A model generated the notes under the pieces. It saw only the letters and a list, made by a program, of their open reading frames with translations, ran no database searches and had not been told where the DNA came from. From Tepidibacter hydrothermalis (lineage in GTDB: Bacteria > Bacillota > Clostridia > Peptostreptococcales > Peptostreptococcaceae), in NCBI RefSeq assembly GCF_029542625.1, contig NZ_CP120733.1, forward strand, positions 1,612,001 to 1,676,000: a stretch of 64,000 bases of DNA, given 5' to 3'. The first letter of the stretch is position 1. Every line of letters starts with the position of its first letter. This document shows, in pieces, positions 52,811-62,088 of the stretch. A program made the translations under genes and the position numbers.

Positions 52811-53400
52811 TAATATTCCTCCTTTATAGTATAAGTTTTTTTATTCCATAATAAAAAAACAAGAGTGGTTTTATTTAAATAATTCAGCTATAGTTTATTT
52901 TTAAGTGGTAATATTATATTGATAAGGAGTTTTTTCATTCCTTATGGATAGGGTGTGTGTTTTGAGTTTTTTTTACTCATAGTTATTGAGCATAGATTTG
53001 ATATTTAACTATATCATTTTTTATATCATACCACAACTATTCTAACAAAGTCTGTTATTAAAAAATTATTAGATTACTCTAATTTGACTAATCCAATTAG
53101 TAAATATCATTCATGTTTACTACTACAAAAGTAGTTTCATTTTTAAAATATACATAATTACGTTAGCACAATTTATTTTGATTGTGTTAAGAAATGAGAA
53201 TTTATAAAATTAAGGAAATGAGTAATTTTTTGTTGAATTTTATCAAAATTCATATAAAATTAAAGATATAATATATTTATACTGAAATTCTGAATTATAA
53301 TAACTTGGTTATAGAAAAATATATGAATTTGATTTTTTCACAAATAAGATCATTAAAGGGTAATAAATTGAACGTAATTTAATGGTAATGGAGGTGTGTT

Positions 53401-55446
53401 GTGTTTGTATCGATAATAAAGAAAATCTACTCAATTTCAAAAATTAACAAAAAAAATGAATTTAAACATGAATGTATTAAGATAGTCCTAATATATATGA
53501 TAACTGGATTTATTTGGATTTACTTTTCAGATAGAATTGCAAATGAACTTGCTAGCAATAGTGGTATGTTGTTAATTATAAACACATACAAAGGCTGTTT
53601 ATATGTTATCGTAACTTCAATTGTACTTTATTTATTAATAAGCAGTCTTCTAAAAAAAGTTGATTTAGCAGAAAAGAAGAATAGTGCTATTATTGAAGCA
53701 ATACCTGATTTATTATTTGTCATTGATCGTGAAGGTAATTTTATAGATTGTATGACAAGTGAGGATAGTCTATTGTTAATTCCAAAGGAAGATTTTATCG
53801 GAAAAACTCTTTGGGAAGTTATGCCTAAAGAAATATCAAAAATTGCTTATAAAAAAATACAATTGGTTTTAAAAAGTGGAGTAATGGAAAGTTTTGAATA
53901 TGAATTGGAATGTTGTAATAAATTGCAGTATTATGAACTTAGAATAGTAAAAAATAATGAAAAAGAAGTCTTAGCTATATCAAGAAATGTCACTGTTCAA
54001 AAACAAAATGAGTTGGAATTAAAAATAAGTGAAGAAAAGTACAAAACCCTTGTAACTGAAATGAAGCAAGGATTAGCACTTTATGAAGGGAGTCTTAGTG
54101 AGGAAGGAGAAATTATACATTATAGACTTTTGGATGCAAATGAAAGCCATGAGAAAGTAACAGGATTAAAAAAGAAAGATATATTAGGAAAAAATTTTAT
54201 TCAGATATTTCCTAATATGGAAAAGAGGTTGATTGAAAAGATTGGATATGTAGCAAAAACAGGGGATTCTATACAATACGAATACTATGTACCAGAAAGA
54301 GGTAAATATTATGAGATAATAGCTTATAGACCCAAAAAATTACAACTTGCAGTAATCTTTACAGATATTACAGTAAGAAAGCAGGTAGAGGAATCTCTAA
54401 AGGCAAGTGAACATAAATTGGAATATTTAAGTTACCATGACCAATTGACAGGCTTATATAATAGAAGATTTTTTGAAGAGAAGTTAAGCCGACTAGATAT
54501 GGAGAGAAGCTTACCTTTAACTATTATTATGGCAGATGTTAACGGTTTAAAGCTTATCAATGATTCTTTTGGTCATACCCTAGGAGATGAACTCCTAAAA
54601 AAAGTAGCAGAAGTTATAATGAGGGGATGCCGAGTTACTGATATTATCTGTAGACTCGGAGGTGATGAATTTGTAATTCTGTTACCAAAAACAGATACTT
54701 ATGAAGTAGAGCAGATTATTAAACGTATTAAAACTATGGCATTAAAAGAAAAAGTGGGTTCTGTGGATATATCTATTTCTTTTGGATATGAAACAAAGAA
54801 CAATGAGGAAGAAAAAATACAAGATATTTTTAAAAAAGCGGAAGATCATATGTATAAGAAAAAGCTATTTGAAAGTCCAAGTATGAGAGGAAAAACTATA
54901 AGTACTATAATCAGCACTCTTCATGAAAAAAACAAAAGAGAAGAACAACACTCATATAGGGTTTCAGCATTATGCCAAAGTATGGGTAAAGCCCTTGATT
55001 TACCAGAAGATGAAATCAAGGAACTTAAAACTGTTGGGTTACTGCATGATATAGGGAAAATAGCTATAGAGGAAAAGGTACTCAGTAAGCCAGGAAAACT
55101 GACAGAGGAAGAATGGGAAGAAATGAAGCGACATCCAGAAATAGGATATAGAATACTTAGTACAGTAAATGATATGTCGGAAATGGCAGAATATGTATTA
55201 ACTCATCATGAAAGATGGGATGGAATGGGATATCCTAAAGGTTTAAAGGGAGAAGAGATATCACTTCAATCAAGAATCATTACAATAGCTGATTCTTATG
55301 ATGCTATGATTAGCCAAAGAAGTTATCGTAATGCTTTGTCAGAGGAAGTTGCTATAGAAGAGTTAAAAATAAATGCAGGTCTTCAGTTTGATCCAGAACT
55401 TATAAAGGTATTTATTACAAAAGTATTGAATAAACCATTTGATTAA
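53401..55446 (+). CDS. PAS-GGDEF-HD-GYP cyclic-di-GMP protein
   Basis: A 681-aa membrane sensor: two membrane helices (about residues 25-45 and 60-82), two PAS domains (about 90-200 and 210-330), a GGDEF domain with intact GGDEF at 420-424, and a C-terminal HD-GYP domain (HDIGK at 549-553, HHERWDGMGYP at 602-612). The diguanylate cyclase motif is complete; the phosphodiesterase reads HHERWDG. It can make and degrade c-di-GMP in response to a small ligand. The start is a GTG, 6 bases after GGAGG. Right behind it, in the same frame, begins an AraC-domain ORF. Confidence 0.92.
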   Translation: MFVSIIKKIYSISKINKKNEFKHECIKIVLIYMITGFIWIYFSDRIANELASNSGMLLIINTYKGCLYVIVTSIVLYLLISSLLKKVDLAEKKNSAIIEAIPDLLFVIDREGNFIDCMTSEDSLLLIPKEDFIGKTLWEVMPKEISKIAYKKIQLVLKSGVMESFEYELECCNKLQYYELRIVKNNEKEVLAISRNVTVQKQNELELKISEEKYKTLVTEMKQGLALYEGSLSEEGEIIHYRLLDANESHEKVTGLKKKDILGKNFIQIFPNMEKRLIEKIGYVAKTGDSIQYEYYVPERGKYYEIIAYRPKKLQLAVIFTDITVRKQVEESLKASEHKLEYLSYHDQLTGLYNRRFFEEKLSRLDMERSLPLTIIMADVNGLKLINDSFGHTLGDELLKKVAEVIMRGCRVTDIICRLGGDEFVILLPKTDTYEVEQIIKRIKTMALKEKVGSVDISISFGYETKNNEEEKIQDIFKKAEDHMYKKKLFESPSMRGKTISTIISTLHEKNKREEQHSYRVSALCQSMGKALDLPEDEIKELKTVGLLHDIGKIAIEEKVLSKPGKLTEEEWEEMKRHPEIGYRILSTVNDMSEMAEYVLTHHERWDGMGYPKGLKGEEISLQSRIITIADSYDAMISQRSYRNALSEEVAIEELKINAGLQFDPELIKVFITKVLNKPFD

Positions 55447-55464
55447 CAAGCTATTGTTGATAGC

Positions 55465-55881
55465 GTGATAAATAAGTATAAAAATCATAGACGTGATAAA
55501 GAAATACTTGATTTAATACTACTGCAGGAGTGTGGATTAGATCATTTAGACAACCATAAATACGAAGAAAGAATAGAAAAAGCTCTTGCTTATATTAGTG
55601 GATTAAAAACAATACAACACTCTATAGTTGACGATTTAAGCAAACGGTTATATATTTCAAAGAGTAAATTATCACATTTATTTAAGGAACAGACAGGTAT
55701 GACATTACATAGTTACCTTGCATTTGAGAAACTTCGTAAAACTTATAAGTATTATCACGAAGGATTGAATATTACTGAAGCATGCATATTAGCAGGATTT
55801 AGTAGTTCATCACACTGTTCGGCAACATGTAAAAAAATGTTTGGAATTTCTTTAAGAGAAGTACATAAATCAATTAAGTAA
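55465..55881 (+). CDS. AraC-domain protein, probably N-terminally truncated
   Basis: A 138-aa ORF ending in an AraC double helix-turn-helix (LSKRLYISKSKLSHLFKEQTGMTLHSYL and ACILAGFSSSSHCSATCKKMFGISLREV). It lies in the same frame as the preceding c-di-GMP gene, six codons beyond its TAA. The proposed GTG start has no RBS, and AraC proteins normally have a further N-terminal sensor of 100 or more residues. Either the gene lost its 5' part or it is read by reinitiation. The terminator-like hairpin at 55906 ends it. Confidence 0.6.
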   Translation: MINKYKNHRRDKEILDLILLQECGLDHLDNHKYEERIEKALAYISGLKTIQHSIVDDLSKRLYISKSKLSHLFKEQTGMTLHSYLAFEKLRKTYKYYHEGLNITEACILAGFSSSSHCSATCKKMFGISLREVHKSIK

Positions 55882-55905
55882 TAGAAACTAAATGAAATTA
55901 ACTAT

Positions 55906-55952
55906 ACCTTCAATTCAACTATAATAAATAGAAGAATTGGAGGTGTTTTTAT
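55906..55952 (+). terminator. terminator after the AraC gene
   Basis: ACCTTCAATT / AATTGGAGGT (one G-T pair), 19-base loop, then GTTTTTATT. The GGAGG in the right arm and the ATG 9 bases on give a 12-codon ORF that I take as chance. Confidence 0.6.
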
Positions 55953-55995
55953 TATGATTAACTTTCAGCTAAATCGTACAATTATTCTATGAATT

Positions 55996-56023
55996 TTGAT
56001 ATAGATTTTATTTGTGGTAAAAT
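55996..56023 (+). promoter_or_regulatory. probable promoter upstream of the 56115 ORF and nfi
   Basis: TTGATA, 16 bases, TAAAAT, with flanks resembling the promoter at 41920. Apart from this, the terminator and the 56115 ORF, nothing was seen in the 55882-56266 gap. Confidence 0.45.
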
Positions 56024-56114
56024 ATAGAAAATAGATTCGAGTATAGATTTATTATAAAAGATGGAGAAGTCATGCTTGTTATGTGTGAATATAAATTAAA
56101 AAGAGGAGTAAGGA

Positions 56115-56219
56115 ATGGAAGTGAAACTTATTTCTAATGACTCAAACTTAAATTATAAAACGTTATTGAAATTTAGAGAACAATCAGATGAGCTTAAAGA
56201 ACAAAGTAGATTAAAATAA
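56115..56219 (+). CDS. 34-codon ORF of unknown status
   Basis: A short ORF with a good RBS (GAGGAGTAAGG): an amphipathic, charged peptide (VKLISNDSNLNYKTLLKF then REQSDELKE). It could be a real small protein, or the first part of a broken larger gene. The next gene (endonuclease V) starts 47 bases later and may share the transcript. Confidence 0.35.
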   Translation: MEVKLISNDSNLNYKTLLKFREQSDELKEQSRLK

Positions 56220-56266
56220 TAATTTAATTAGATTTTAAATAGATACTACTTAAGGGAGATAAAAAT

Positions 56267-56971
56267 ATGAAAATAGAGTATATACATGGATTTGATTATA
56301 ATAATGAACATGATTTTGTTAAAATACAAAATAATTTAAAAAAGTATATTGAACTAAAAAATAGAATTGAAGAAAATAAAATAAATGTTTGTGCAGGAGT
56401 AGATTTAGCTTACTGGGAAAAAGATGGAGAAACATATGGAGCATGTAGTATTATAGTTTTAAATTATAAGACTAAAGAGATTATAGAGAAAGTTTCTAGC
56501 CATGGAAAGATAACAGTTCCTTATATTGCAGGATTCTTAGCTTTTAGAGAAATACCTTTAATAATAGAGGCTGCTGAAAAATTGAATTCAGAGCCAGATG
56601 TATTTTTATTTGATGGTAATGGATATCTTCACTATAATCATATGGGTATAGCAACACATGCATCATTATTTTTAAATAAGCCTACTATAGGAATAGCTAA
56701 ATCTTATTTAAAAATAGATGGAGTAGATTATATAATGCCTGAAAATGAAAAAGGTTCTTATAAAGATATTATAATAAATAATGAGATATATGGGAGAGTA
56801 GTAAGAACAAGACCGGATGTAAAACCTATATTTATTTCTTGTGGAAATTACATTGATTTAGGAACATGTAATAAAATTGCAATGGAGTTAGTAAATAAAG
56901 ATAGTAGACTTCCAATACCAGTTAGGCTAGCAGACTTAGAAACACACATATTGAGACAAACTCTAAAATAA
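56267..56971 (+). CDS. nfi: endonuclease V (deoxyinosine 3' endonuclease)
   Basis: A 234-aa Nfi protein that cuts DNA (or RNA) one nucleotide 3' of inosine. Catalytic region: CAGVDLAY with Asp46, VPYIAGFLAFREIP (the wedge-like YxPGFLxFRE strand with YIAGF here), DGNGYLHYNHMGIATHASLFLNKPTIGIAKS with the second and third acidic/His ligands. Length and order are normal for bacterial EndoV. GGGAGAT precedes the ATG. Single gene, repair of nitrosative deamination. Confidence 0.93.
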   Translation: MKIEYIHGFDYNNEHDFVKIQNNLKKYIELKNRIEENKINVCAGVDLAYWEKDGETYGACSIIVLNYKTKEIIEKVSSHGKITVPYIAGFLAFREIPLIIEAAEKLNSEPDVFLFDGNGYLHYNHMGIATHASLFLNKPTIGIAKSYLKIDGVDYIMPENEKGSYKDIIINNEIYGRVVRTRPDVKPIFISCGNYIDLGTCNKIAMELVNKDSRLPIPVRLADLETHILRQTLK

Positions 56972-57163
56972 CAATATAATTAACACAAGAGTTATAAACC
57001 TGTTGATTCGAGAGGTGCTAAAATTTGAGTGGTATAGATAGATGAGATGTTGAAAAATAGATATTATAATTTTAGACAAAAAGTATGTTTTATAATATAG
57101 TTTAAAATGAGGCTATATAGGTAAACTTCCTATTCACAAAATCAGGTGGAGGTGAAATTTAAA

Positions 57164-58030
57164 ATGAAATACAGGTATTCATTATTTGATTCTGACAATG
57201 AGTTGCTAATAGCTTATTGTAATAAAATAGATGGACTTGATGGAAACGTCGTTGAAATAGATGAAGAGCAATATCATAAAATTGTGTTTTTTGATATTGA
57301 GTTTTGTGATGAATATAAAGAGTATCTTCAAAAGAATAAAATGAAATTTGCAAGTATAATAGAGATAAATATGTATGATAACAATATGGAAATAATAGCA
57401 CGTTTTACTTTTGGTAATGATATAAAGATTAGGCATACTGAAGTGGATAAACTTAAGTCACACACGGATTTCAAACTAATAGGAAATCTAGGTGGAATGG
57501 CATCAGAAAATGAGTTGTGCTTATGGGAAAAATGGATATCTAGTTATCCTAAAGGAAAAAATGAATGGGTAACTTTAGATGCGAATGGGAGAAGTGATTG
57601 GCTCAGAATGCTTAGAATTGCTTACTGTTGCGGTTATAATAAAGTTGAAGAAAACACTAAAAAAGTATTTTATTTAGATGGCATAAATATAACTACTTAT
57701 GAGTCGTTTTTCATAGCTTTTGCGGAAGCTTTGAATGGTCCAGGAACTTATTTTGGATCTTGTTTAGGTGGACTTGACGATTGTCTATGTGGTGGCTTTG
57801 GTATTACCACTCCATTTAAAGTAATATGGAACAATTCATCTGTTGCAGTTAAATATTTAAATGAGAATGAATGGAAAAGGCATAAATTATATTTAATAGA
57901 ACGCTATAAAAGAGAGCTTGATTATGTTGCTGTAGAAGATATGGAGGAATATGATTCAGATTTCAATATTTTTTACGGCATAATAGATACTTTACTAAGC
58001 CATGGTATCGAAGTAGTATTAAATCCATAG
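57164..58030 (+). CDS. barstar-domain protein with N-terminal extension
   Basis: A 288-aa protein. The C-terminal part (about residues 170-285) is barstar-like: FYLDGINITTYESFFIAFAEALNGPGTYFG, then a Cys/Gly-rich loop, LDDCLCGGFGIT, and PFKVIWNNSSVA. Barstar binds and blocks barnase-type RNases. The N-terminal 160 residues are not recognised (a beta-rich part with YRYSLFDSDNELL). No RNase toxin lies near, so it looks like an orphan immunity or RNase-regulating gene. ATG 57164, 11 bases after GGAGG. Confidence 0.8.
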   Translation: MKYRYSLFDSDNELLIAYCNKIDGLDGNVVEIDEEQYHKIVFFDIEFCDEYKEYLQKNKMKFASIIEINMYDNNMEIIARFTFGNDIKIRHTEVDKLKSHTDFKLIGNLGGMASENELCLWEKWISSYPKGKNEWVTLDANGRSDWLRMLRIAYCCGYNKVEENTKKVFYLDGINITTYESFFIAFAEALNGPGTYFGSCLGGLDDCLCGGFGITTPFKVIWNNSSVAVKYLNENEWKRHKLYLIERYKRELDYVAVEDMEEYDSDFNIFYGIIDTLLSHGIEVVLNP

Positions 58031-58284
58031 AATAATTTTTCATAGTTAAAGAATTTTATAGTTGTTTAAAGATTTGATTAGATGTTGAAAAGACTGTTAC
58101 ACCAGATATTAAGCATGATTTATATGAAGTGTATGATAATGCTGTAATATTATTTAAATCTATTCTAACTTTAAATTATGGGCTGTTTTTAAATTTAGAT
58201 AAATTACAAAAATAATTGAAAAGTAATGATTCAGTAAGTATACCATATGAGATGATAAATAATACAGTAAGTTATAAGTTTAAT

Positions 58285-58386
58285 TTGACATTAATGTTAT
58301 ATTTTGGTAAAATGTCTGTAGAGTGTGAAGGTCACACGAAGGGGTACACCACCTTGGGTGTATTTTTTCGTGTGGCCTTTTTTGTT
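58285..58386 (+). promoter_or_regulatory. promoter and attenuator-like leader of thiGH
   Basis: Promoter TTGACA, 17 bases, TAAAAT (58285-58313) with start near 58320. About 8 bases later the leader can form a small hairpin GTGTGA-AGG-TCACAC (58323-58337) or a large terminator, 5' arm 58328-58350 with 3' arm 58357-58379 (23 bp including G-U pairs, ACCTTG loop), then a T-run. The two share 58328-58337 and so exclude each other. It precedes thiG by 80 bases. No TPP riboswitch consensus was found. Rest of the 58031-58284 gap: nothing clear. Confidence 0.6.
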
Positions 58387-58465
58387 TTAGAAAAAGGGAC
58401 AAGTAAATTAAACTATTAGGGTAATTTACTTCAGAAATGCACTATATAGAAAGGAGAAGATAATA

Positions 58466-59236
58466 ATGAAAAAAGATACATTAACAATTGGAGGACATGA
58501 GTTCTCATCCAGATTTATCCTAGGTTCAGGAAAATATAGTTTAGATTTAATTAAGGCGGCAGTAGAATATGCGGATGCACAAATTATTACATTGGCAGTA
58601 AGACGTACCAATACTAATGGGAATGAGAATATTTTAGATTATATTCCAGATGGTATAACTTTGCTTCCTAATACATCTGGAGCAAGAAATGCAGAGGAGG
58701 CAGTTCGAATCGCGAGGCTAGCAAGAGAATTGGGGTGTGGAAATTTTGTAAAGATTGAAGTTATTCATGATTCAAAATATCTACTTCCAGATAACTATGA
58801 GACAATTAAAGCTACAGAAATTCTTGCAAAAGAAGGATTTATTGTAATGCCATATATGCATGCAGATTTGAATGTAGCTCGTGATTTAGTTAATGCTGGA
58901 GCGGGTTGTATTATGCCGTTGGCATCACCAATTGGTTCTAATAAGGGATTAGCTGCAAAAGAATTTATCAAAATATTAGTAGATGAAATTGATCTTCCTA
59001 TTATTGTCGATGCAGGAATCGGGCGTCCATCCCAAGCCTGTGAAGCTATGGAAATGGGTGCTGCAGCTATTATGGCAAATACTGCAATTGCAACTGCTGA
59101 TAATATTCCATCTATGGCAGGTGCTTTTAGAAAGGCTATTGAAGCTGGACGTGAAGCATATCTTTCTGGCTTAGGCCGTGTATTGGACAAGGGTGCATCT
59201 GCATCTTCACCATTGACCGGATTTTTGGAAGAATAG
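58466..59236 (+). CDS. thiG: thiazole synthase
   Basis: A 256-aa TIM-barrel enzyme that joins deoxyxylulose-5-phosphate, dehydroglycine and ThiS-thiocarboxylate into the thiazole phosphate of thiamin. Seen: GSGKYS (21-26), the Schiff-base Lys96 in [29 protein letters not shown] and [14 protein letters not shown]. The length is normal for the family. AAAGGAG precedes the ATG. It is followed by thiH after an 11-base gap; thiS and thiF are not in the window. Its expression may depend on the upstream leader hairpins. Confidence 0.95.
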   Translation: MKKDTLTIGGHEFSSRFILGSGKYSLDLIKAAVEYADAQIITLAVRRTNTNGNENILDYIPDGITLLPNTSGARNAEEAVRIARLARELGCGNFVKIEVIHDSKYLLPDNYETIKATEILAKEGFIVMPYMHADLNVARDLVNAGAGCIMPLASPIGSNKGLAAKEFIKILVDEIDLPIIVDAGIGRPSQACEAMEMGAAAIMANTAIATADNIPSMAGAFRKAIEAGREAYLSGLGRVLDKGASASSPLTGFLEE

Positions 59237-59247
59237 GAGGTGGAATT

Positions 59248-60408
59248 ATGAGAGAACAACGTATAAATCATATGGAATATATATCTGGAATGGAAGTACT
59301 AGAATCAGATATACTAGAACAGGTTATTAACTGCATGGAAGCATATAATTATGATAAATATACAGCGGCAGATGTAAGAAAAGCTTTGAATCATGATTTT
59401 CGTACAGTAGAAGATTTTGCAATATTATTATCTCCTGCAGCTGAGCCATTTCTAGAAGAAATGGCTAAGTTAGCACAGGAGGAGACAAGAAAGCATTTTG
59501 GTAATTCGATTTACATGTTTACACCCTTATACCTTGCCAATTACTGTGAAAATTACTGTATTTACTGCGGATTTAACTGTCACAACAAAATACGCCGTGC
59601 AAGATTAAACTCTGAAGAAATTGAAAAAGAAATGCAGGCTATAGCTGAAACTGGTTTAGAGGAAGTACTGCTTCTTACTGGCGAAAGTCGAAAAATGTCA
59701 GATGTAGAGTATATTGGAGAGGCTTGTAAGATTGCAAGCAAATACTTTAAAATGGTAGGTTTAGAAGTATATCCGATGAATTCTGATGAATATGAATATC
59801 TTCGTCAGTGTGGCGCAGATTTTGTTACTGTATTTCAAGAAACTTATAATTCTGATAAATATGAAACTCTTCATCTGGCAGGACATAAGCGCATATTTCC
59901 GTATAGATTTAATACTCAAGAAAGGGCATTAAAGGGTGGTATGCGTGGCGTTGGATTTGCTGCATTACTTGGACTGGATGATTTTCGTAAAGATGCTTTT
60001 GCTACAGGAATGCACGCATATCTTCTTCAACGAAAATATCCACATGCAGAAATTACATTTTCCTGTCCAAGACTAAGACCGATTATTAATAATGATAAAA
60101 TTAATCCTAAAGATGTTCATGAGCCACAACTTTTGCAAGTTATTACAGCATATCGTCTTTTTATGCCGTTTGCAAACATTACCATTTCAACGAGAGAATG
60201 TGAGCGATTTCGTGATAATGTAATTGGTTTAGTAGCTACTAAGATTTCAGCTGGTGTTAGTACTGGAATTGGAAGTCATGTTGAAGAGATAGATGACACA
60301 GGAGATGATCAATTTGAAATTGCAGATAGCCGCTCTGTAGAAGAAGTATATCAGGCAATTAAAGCTAGAGGTTTGCAGCCAGTAACGAATGATTATGTGT
60401 ATGTATAA
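59248..60408 (+). CDS. thiH: 2-iminoacetate synthase (radical SAM)
   Basis: A 386-aa radical SAM enzyme that splits tyrosine to dehydroglycine and p-cresol for thiazole formation in anaerobes. The [4Fe-4S] motif CxxxCxxC is at Cys100, Cys104 and Cys107 (YCENYCIYCGFNC); LLTGES is the SAM-binding strand; TFSCPRLRP and TISTRECERFRDN are C-terminal family blocks. AGGAGGTGG lies before the ATG; the stop of thiG is 11 bases upstream. With thiG it forms a thiazole module, the anaerobic (ThiH) rather than aerobic (ThiO) route. Confidence 0.95.
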   Translation: MREQRINHMEYISGMEVLESDILEQVINCMEAYNYDKYTAADVRKALNHDFRTVEDFAILLSPAAEPFLEEMAKLAQEETRKHFGNSIYMFTPLYLANYCENYCIYCGFNCHNKIRRARLNSEEIEKEMQAIAETGLEEVLLLTGESRKMSDVEYIGEACKIASKYFKMVGLEVYPMNSDEYEYLRQCGADFVTVFQETYNSDKYETLHLAGHKRIFPYRFNTQERALKGGMRGVGFAALLGLDDFRKDAFATGMHAYLLQRKYPHAEITFSCPRLRPIINNDKINPKDVHEPQLLQVITAYRLFMPFANITISTRECERFRDNVIGLVATKISAGVSTGIGSHVEEIDDTGDDQFEIADSRSVEEVYQAIKARGLQPVTNDYVYV

Positions 60409-60486
60409 GAGTATAATGGTTATGTTATAAAAAATACGCTAGTTTATAATTATAAAAATGATTCAGTAGACAATTTTAGATATAAA

Positions 60487-60523
60487 ATAATTGCATTGGT
60501 ATAGATTGATGCAATTATTTTTT
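60487..60523 (+). terminator. terminator of thiGH
   Basis: ATAATTGCAT / ATGCAATTAT, 12-base loop, then TTTTTTG. Confidence 0.85.
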
Positions 60524-60579
60524 GAAGGACAGATGATGATCATAGCAAAACTAAAAAATTAGATAGACATATATAGAGA

Positions 60580-60611
60580 AAATGGACAAGTTGAGCTTGT
60601 ATAAGTAATGG
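60580..60611. repeat. 32-base dispersed repeat, copy 2
   Basis: Matches 34405-34436 with about four differences. The rest of the 60409-60861 gap holds two terminator hairpins and no gene. Confidence 0.6.
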
Positions 60612-60667
60612 GGCAACCCGCAACAAGAATGCTTTATACAGTTTAAAAATAATTACGTGCTAATTAA

Positions 60668-60698
60668 AAGGAAGGCGACTTAGAGTCACCTTCCTTAT
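60668..60698 (+). terminator. hairpin terminator-like structure
   Basis: AAGGAAGGCGACT / AGTCACCTTCCTT, with one mismatch and a 3-base loop; no gene reads into it from the left except past the thiGH terminator. Confidence 0.55.
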
Positions 60699-60861
60699 TA
60701 ATTATATTTAATAAAGTATATTAATATTTTTAAATATATAGAACATGAACAAGGAAATATTCAGAAGTAATAATATGCAACCAGTTTTCTCAGACTATTA
60801 GTTTGAGGGAAGCTTTTATTCATGTATTGTATCATTTAAGTAGGGGATAGGCTTTATTTTG

Positions 60862-61359
60862 TTAAGTTTTAGGACACAGTACGATAATTCTGTATGGCGT
60901 AGTTTGGGCTGGGATACTTTTTGTTGTTGGACCATAAATAACAATTAGATTATGGTTTGCAGGGTTTCCAGTGAAGACTTGCCCATTTTCTAGTATTATT
61001 TGAGTACATGGAGCAATGTTTAATTTCAAAGTACCATCACTACTTACCAACTGTGAATTAAAATAATCTACTTTCACATTTTGACCTAGAGAAAGTTTTG
61101 ACATAACAATTGCTTGAAACTGTGGTGGGAAAATCAAAGGAACAGGGGCATATGCATCATAAAATCCGATTACTATATCTCCTACTGACATCTGTATATG
61201 GTCCACAAAGTAAGTAGCCGGTGTTATTACGAAGTTTACAATACTACCATCTCTTTTTTGTACAGTCATCAATTTATAGCATCCTGCTGATTCTTCCACT
61301 CCTGTTCTAAAGTCATTAATCATGGTAATGATACCGTAAAAAGATCCAAAAGTTGTCAT
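60862..61359 (-). CDS. hypothetical protein, 165 aa, beta-rich
   Basis: Not a family I can name. The sequence is a run of beta strands with many Ile, Val, Thr, Phe and Tyr (TMINDFRTG, DHIQMSVGDIVIGFYDAYAPVPLIFPPQ, TLKLNIAPCTQIIL, NLIVIYGPTTKSIPAQTTPYRIIVLC), like an all-beta or OB-type domain. No signal peptide or membrane helix. AGGAGG lies before the ATG. A degraded 75-base piece of it occurs at 43573-43650, so it has been duplicated. A spore-coat or surface role is possible but unsupported. Confidence 0.75.
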   Translation of the reverse strand: MTTFGSFYGIITMINDFRTGVEESAGCYKLMTVQKRDGSIVNFVITPATYFVDHIQMSVGDIVIGFYDAYAPVPLIFPPQFQAIVMSKLSLGQNVKVDYFNSQLVSSDGTLKLNIAPCTQIILENGQVFTGNPANHNLIVIYGPTTKSIPAQTTPYRIIVLCPKT

Positions 61360-61523
61360 TTATAATCCTCCTTATTGGCTTAGACTTCTTTTCCATATAG
61401 CATATGTATTCTTAGAAATTTATGTTATTCAAGTGCTTATTCCAGTAAATACTTTTTTACATTGAATTAAGAAAAATGAGATTTTATTCAATACTTGTTA
61501 CATTGGTAAAGGGTAATATCATA

Positions 61524-61567
61524 AAATAAAGGGAGAGCTGAGTATCTTTAGTTCTCCCTTTATTTTT
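61524..61567 (+). terminator. terminator-like hairpin
   Basis: AAATAAAGGGAGA / TCTCCCTTTATTT, 16-base loop, T-run; no gene directly upstream on the plus strand. The rest of the 61360-62088 gap shows nothing I recognise. Confidence 0.65.
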
Positions 61568-62088
61568 AAAAATATTTGAAAGGTTCAAATGGTGAATTAT
61601 AAAACCTACTTATAGGATAGTACAATATTTTTAAAGTAAGTGTATATTTAAATTTATTAGACAACCTGTGCTTGTATTTATCTATACTTATCTTATCATG
61701 TGGAAAACGTTGCGTTGATAGTACTGGAATAATCATAAATCAATAGGTTTCGGAGTTTTTATAAAATTAGTAATAATAAGATATGTTTCCTTATACTTGT
61801 GGATGGAGTTAGAGTTTAGATTTTATTTTGAAATAATATGTAAATTTTGTAGGAATATAACAGAAAATAGAGAAGTATAGAAGATATAAAGAAATTAGTA
61901 TCTCAGAGAACTAGTTAATATATATAGTCTTAAAATTCTAAAACTTACGGAAAGGTGTGATACAGACGTTAAAATATACAATATGATTTCGAAAATCTTA
62001 GTAATTAAACTGTAAATGGTAGTAATTTAAGTTTAACATGGAATTTTGATTTCAAAATAAAATAAGAACAAAAAGAGGGAGATAAATT

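Noticed and set aside
55954-55992. 12-codon ORF with GGAGG
   Set aside because: Its RBS is the right arm of a terminator hairpin and the peptide is not protein-like.
58200-58465. TPP riboswitch before thiG
   Set aside because: I looked for the conserved CUGAGA and ACCUGAUCUGG-type aptamer parts and found neither; only a terminator-like leader is present.
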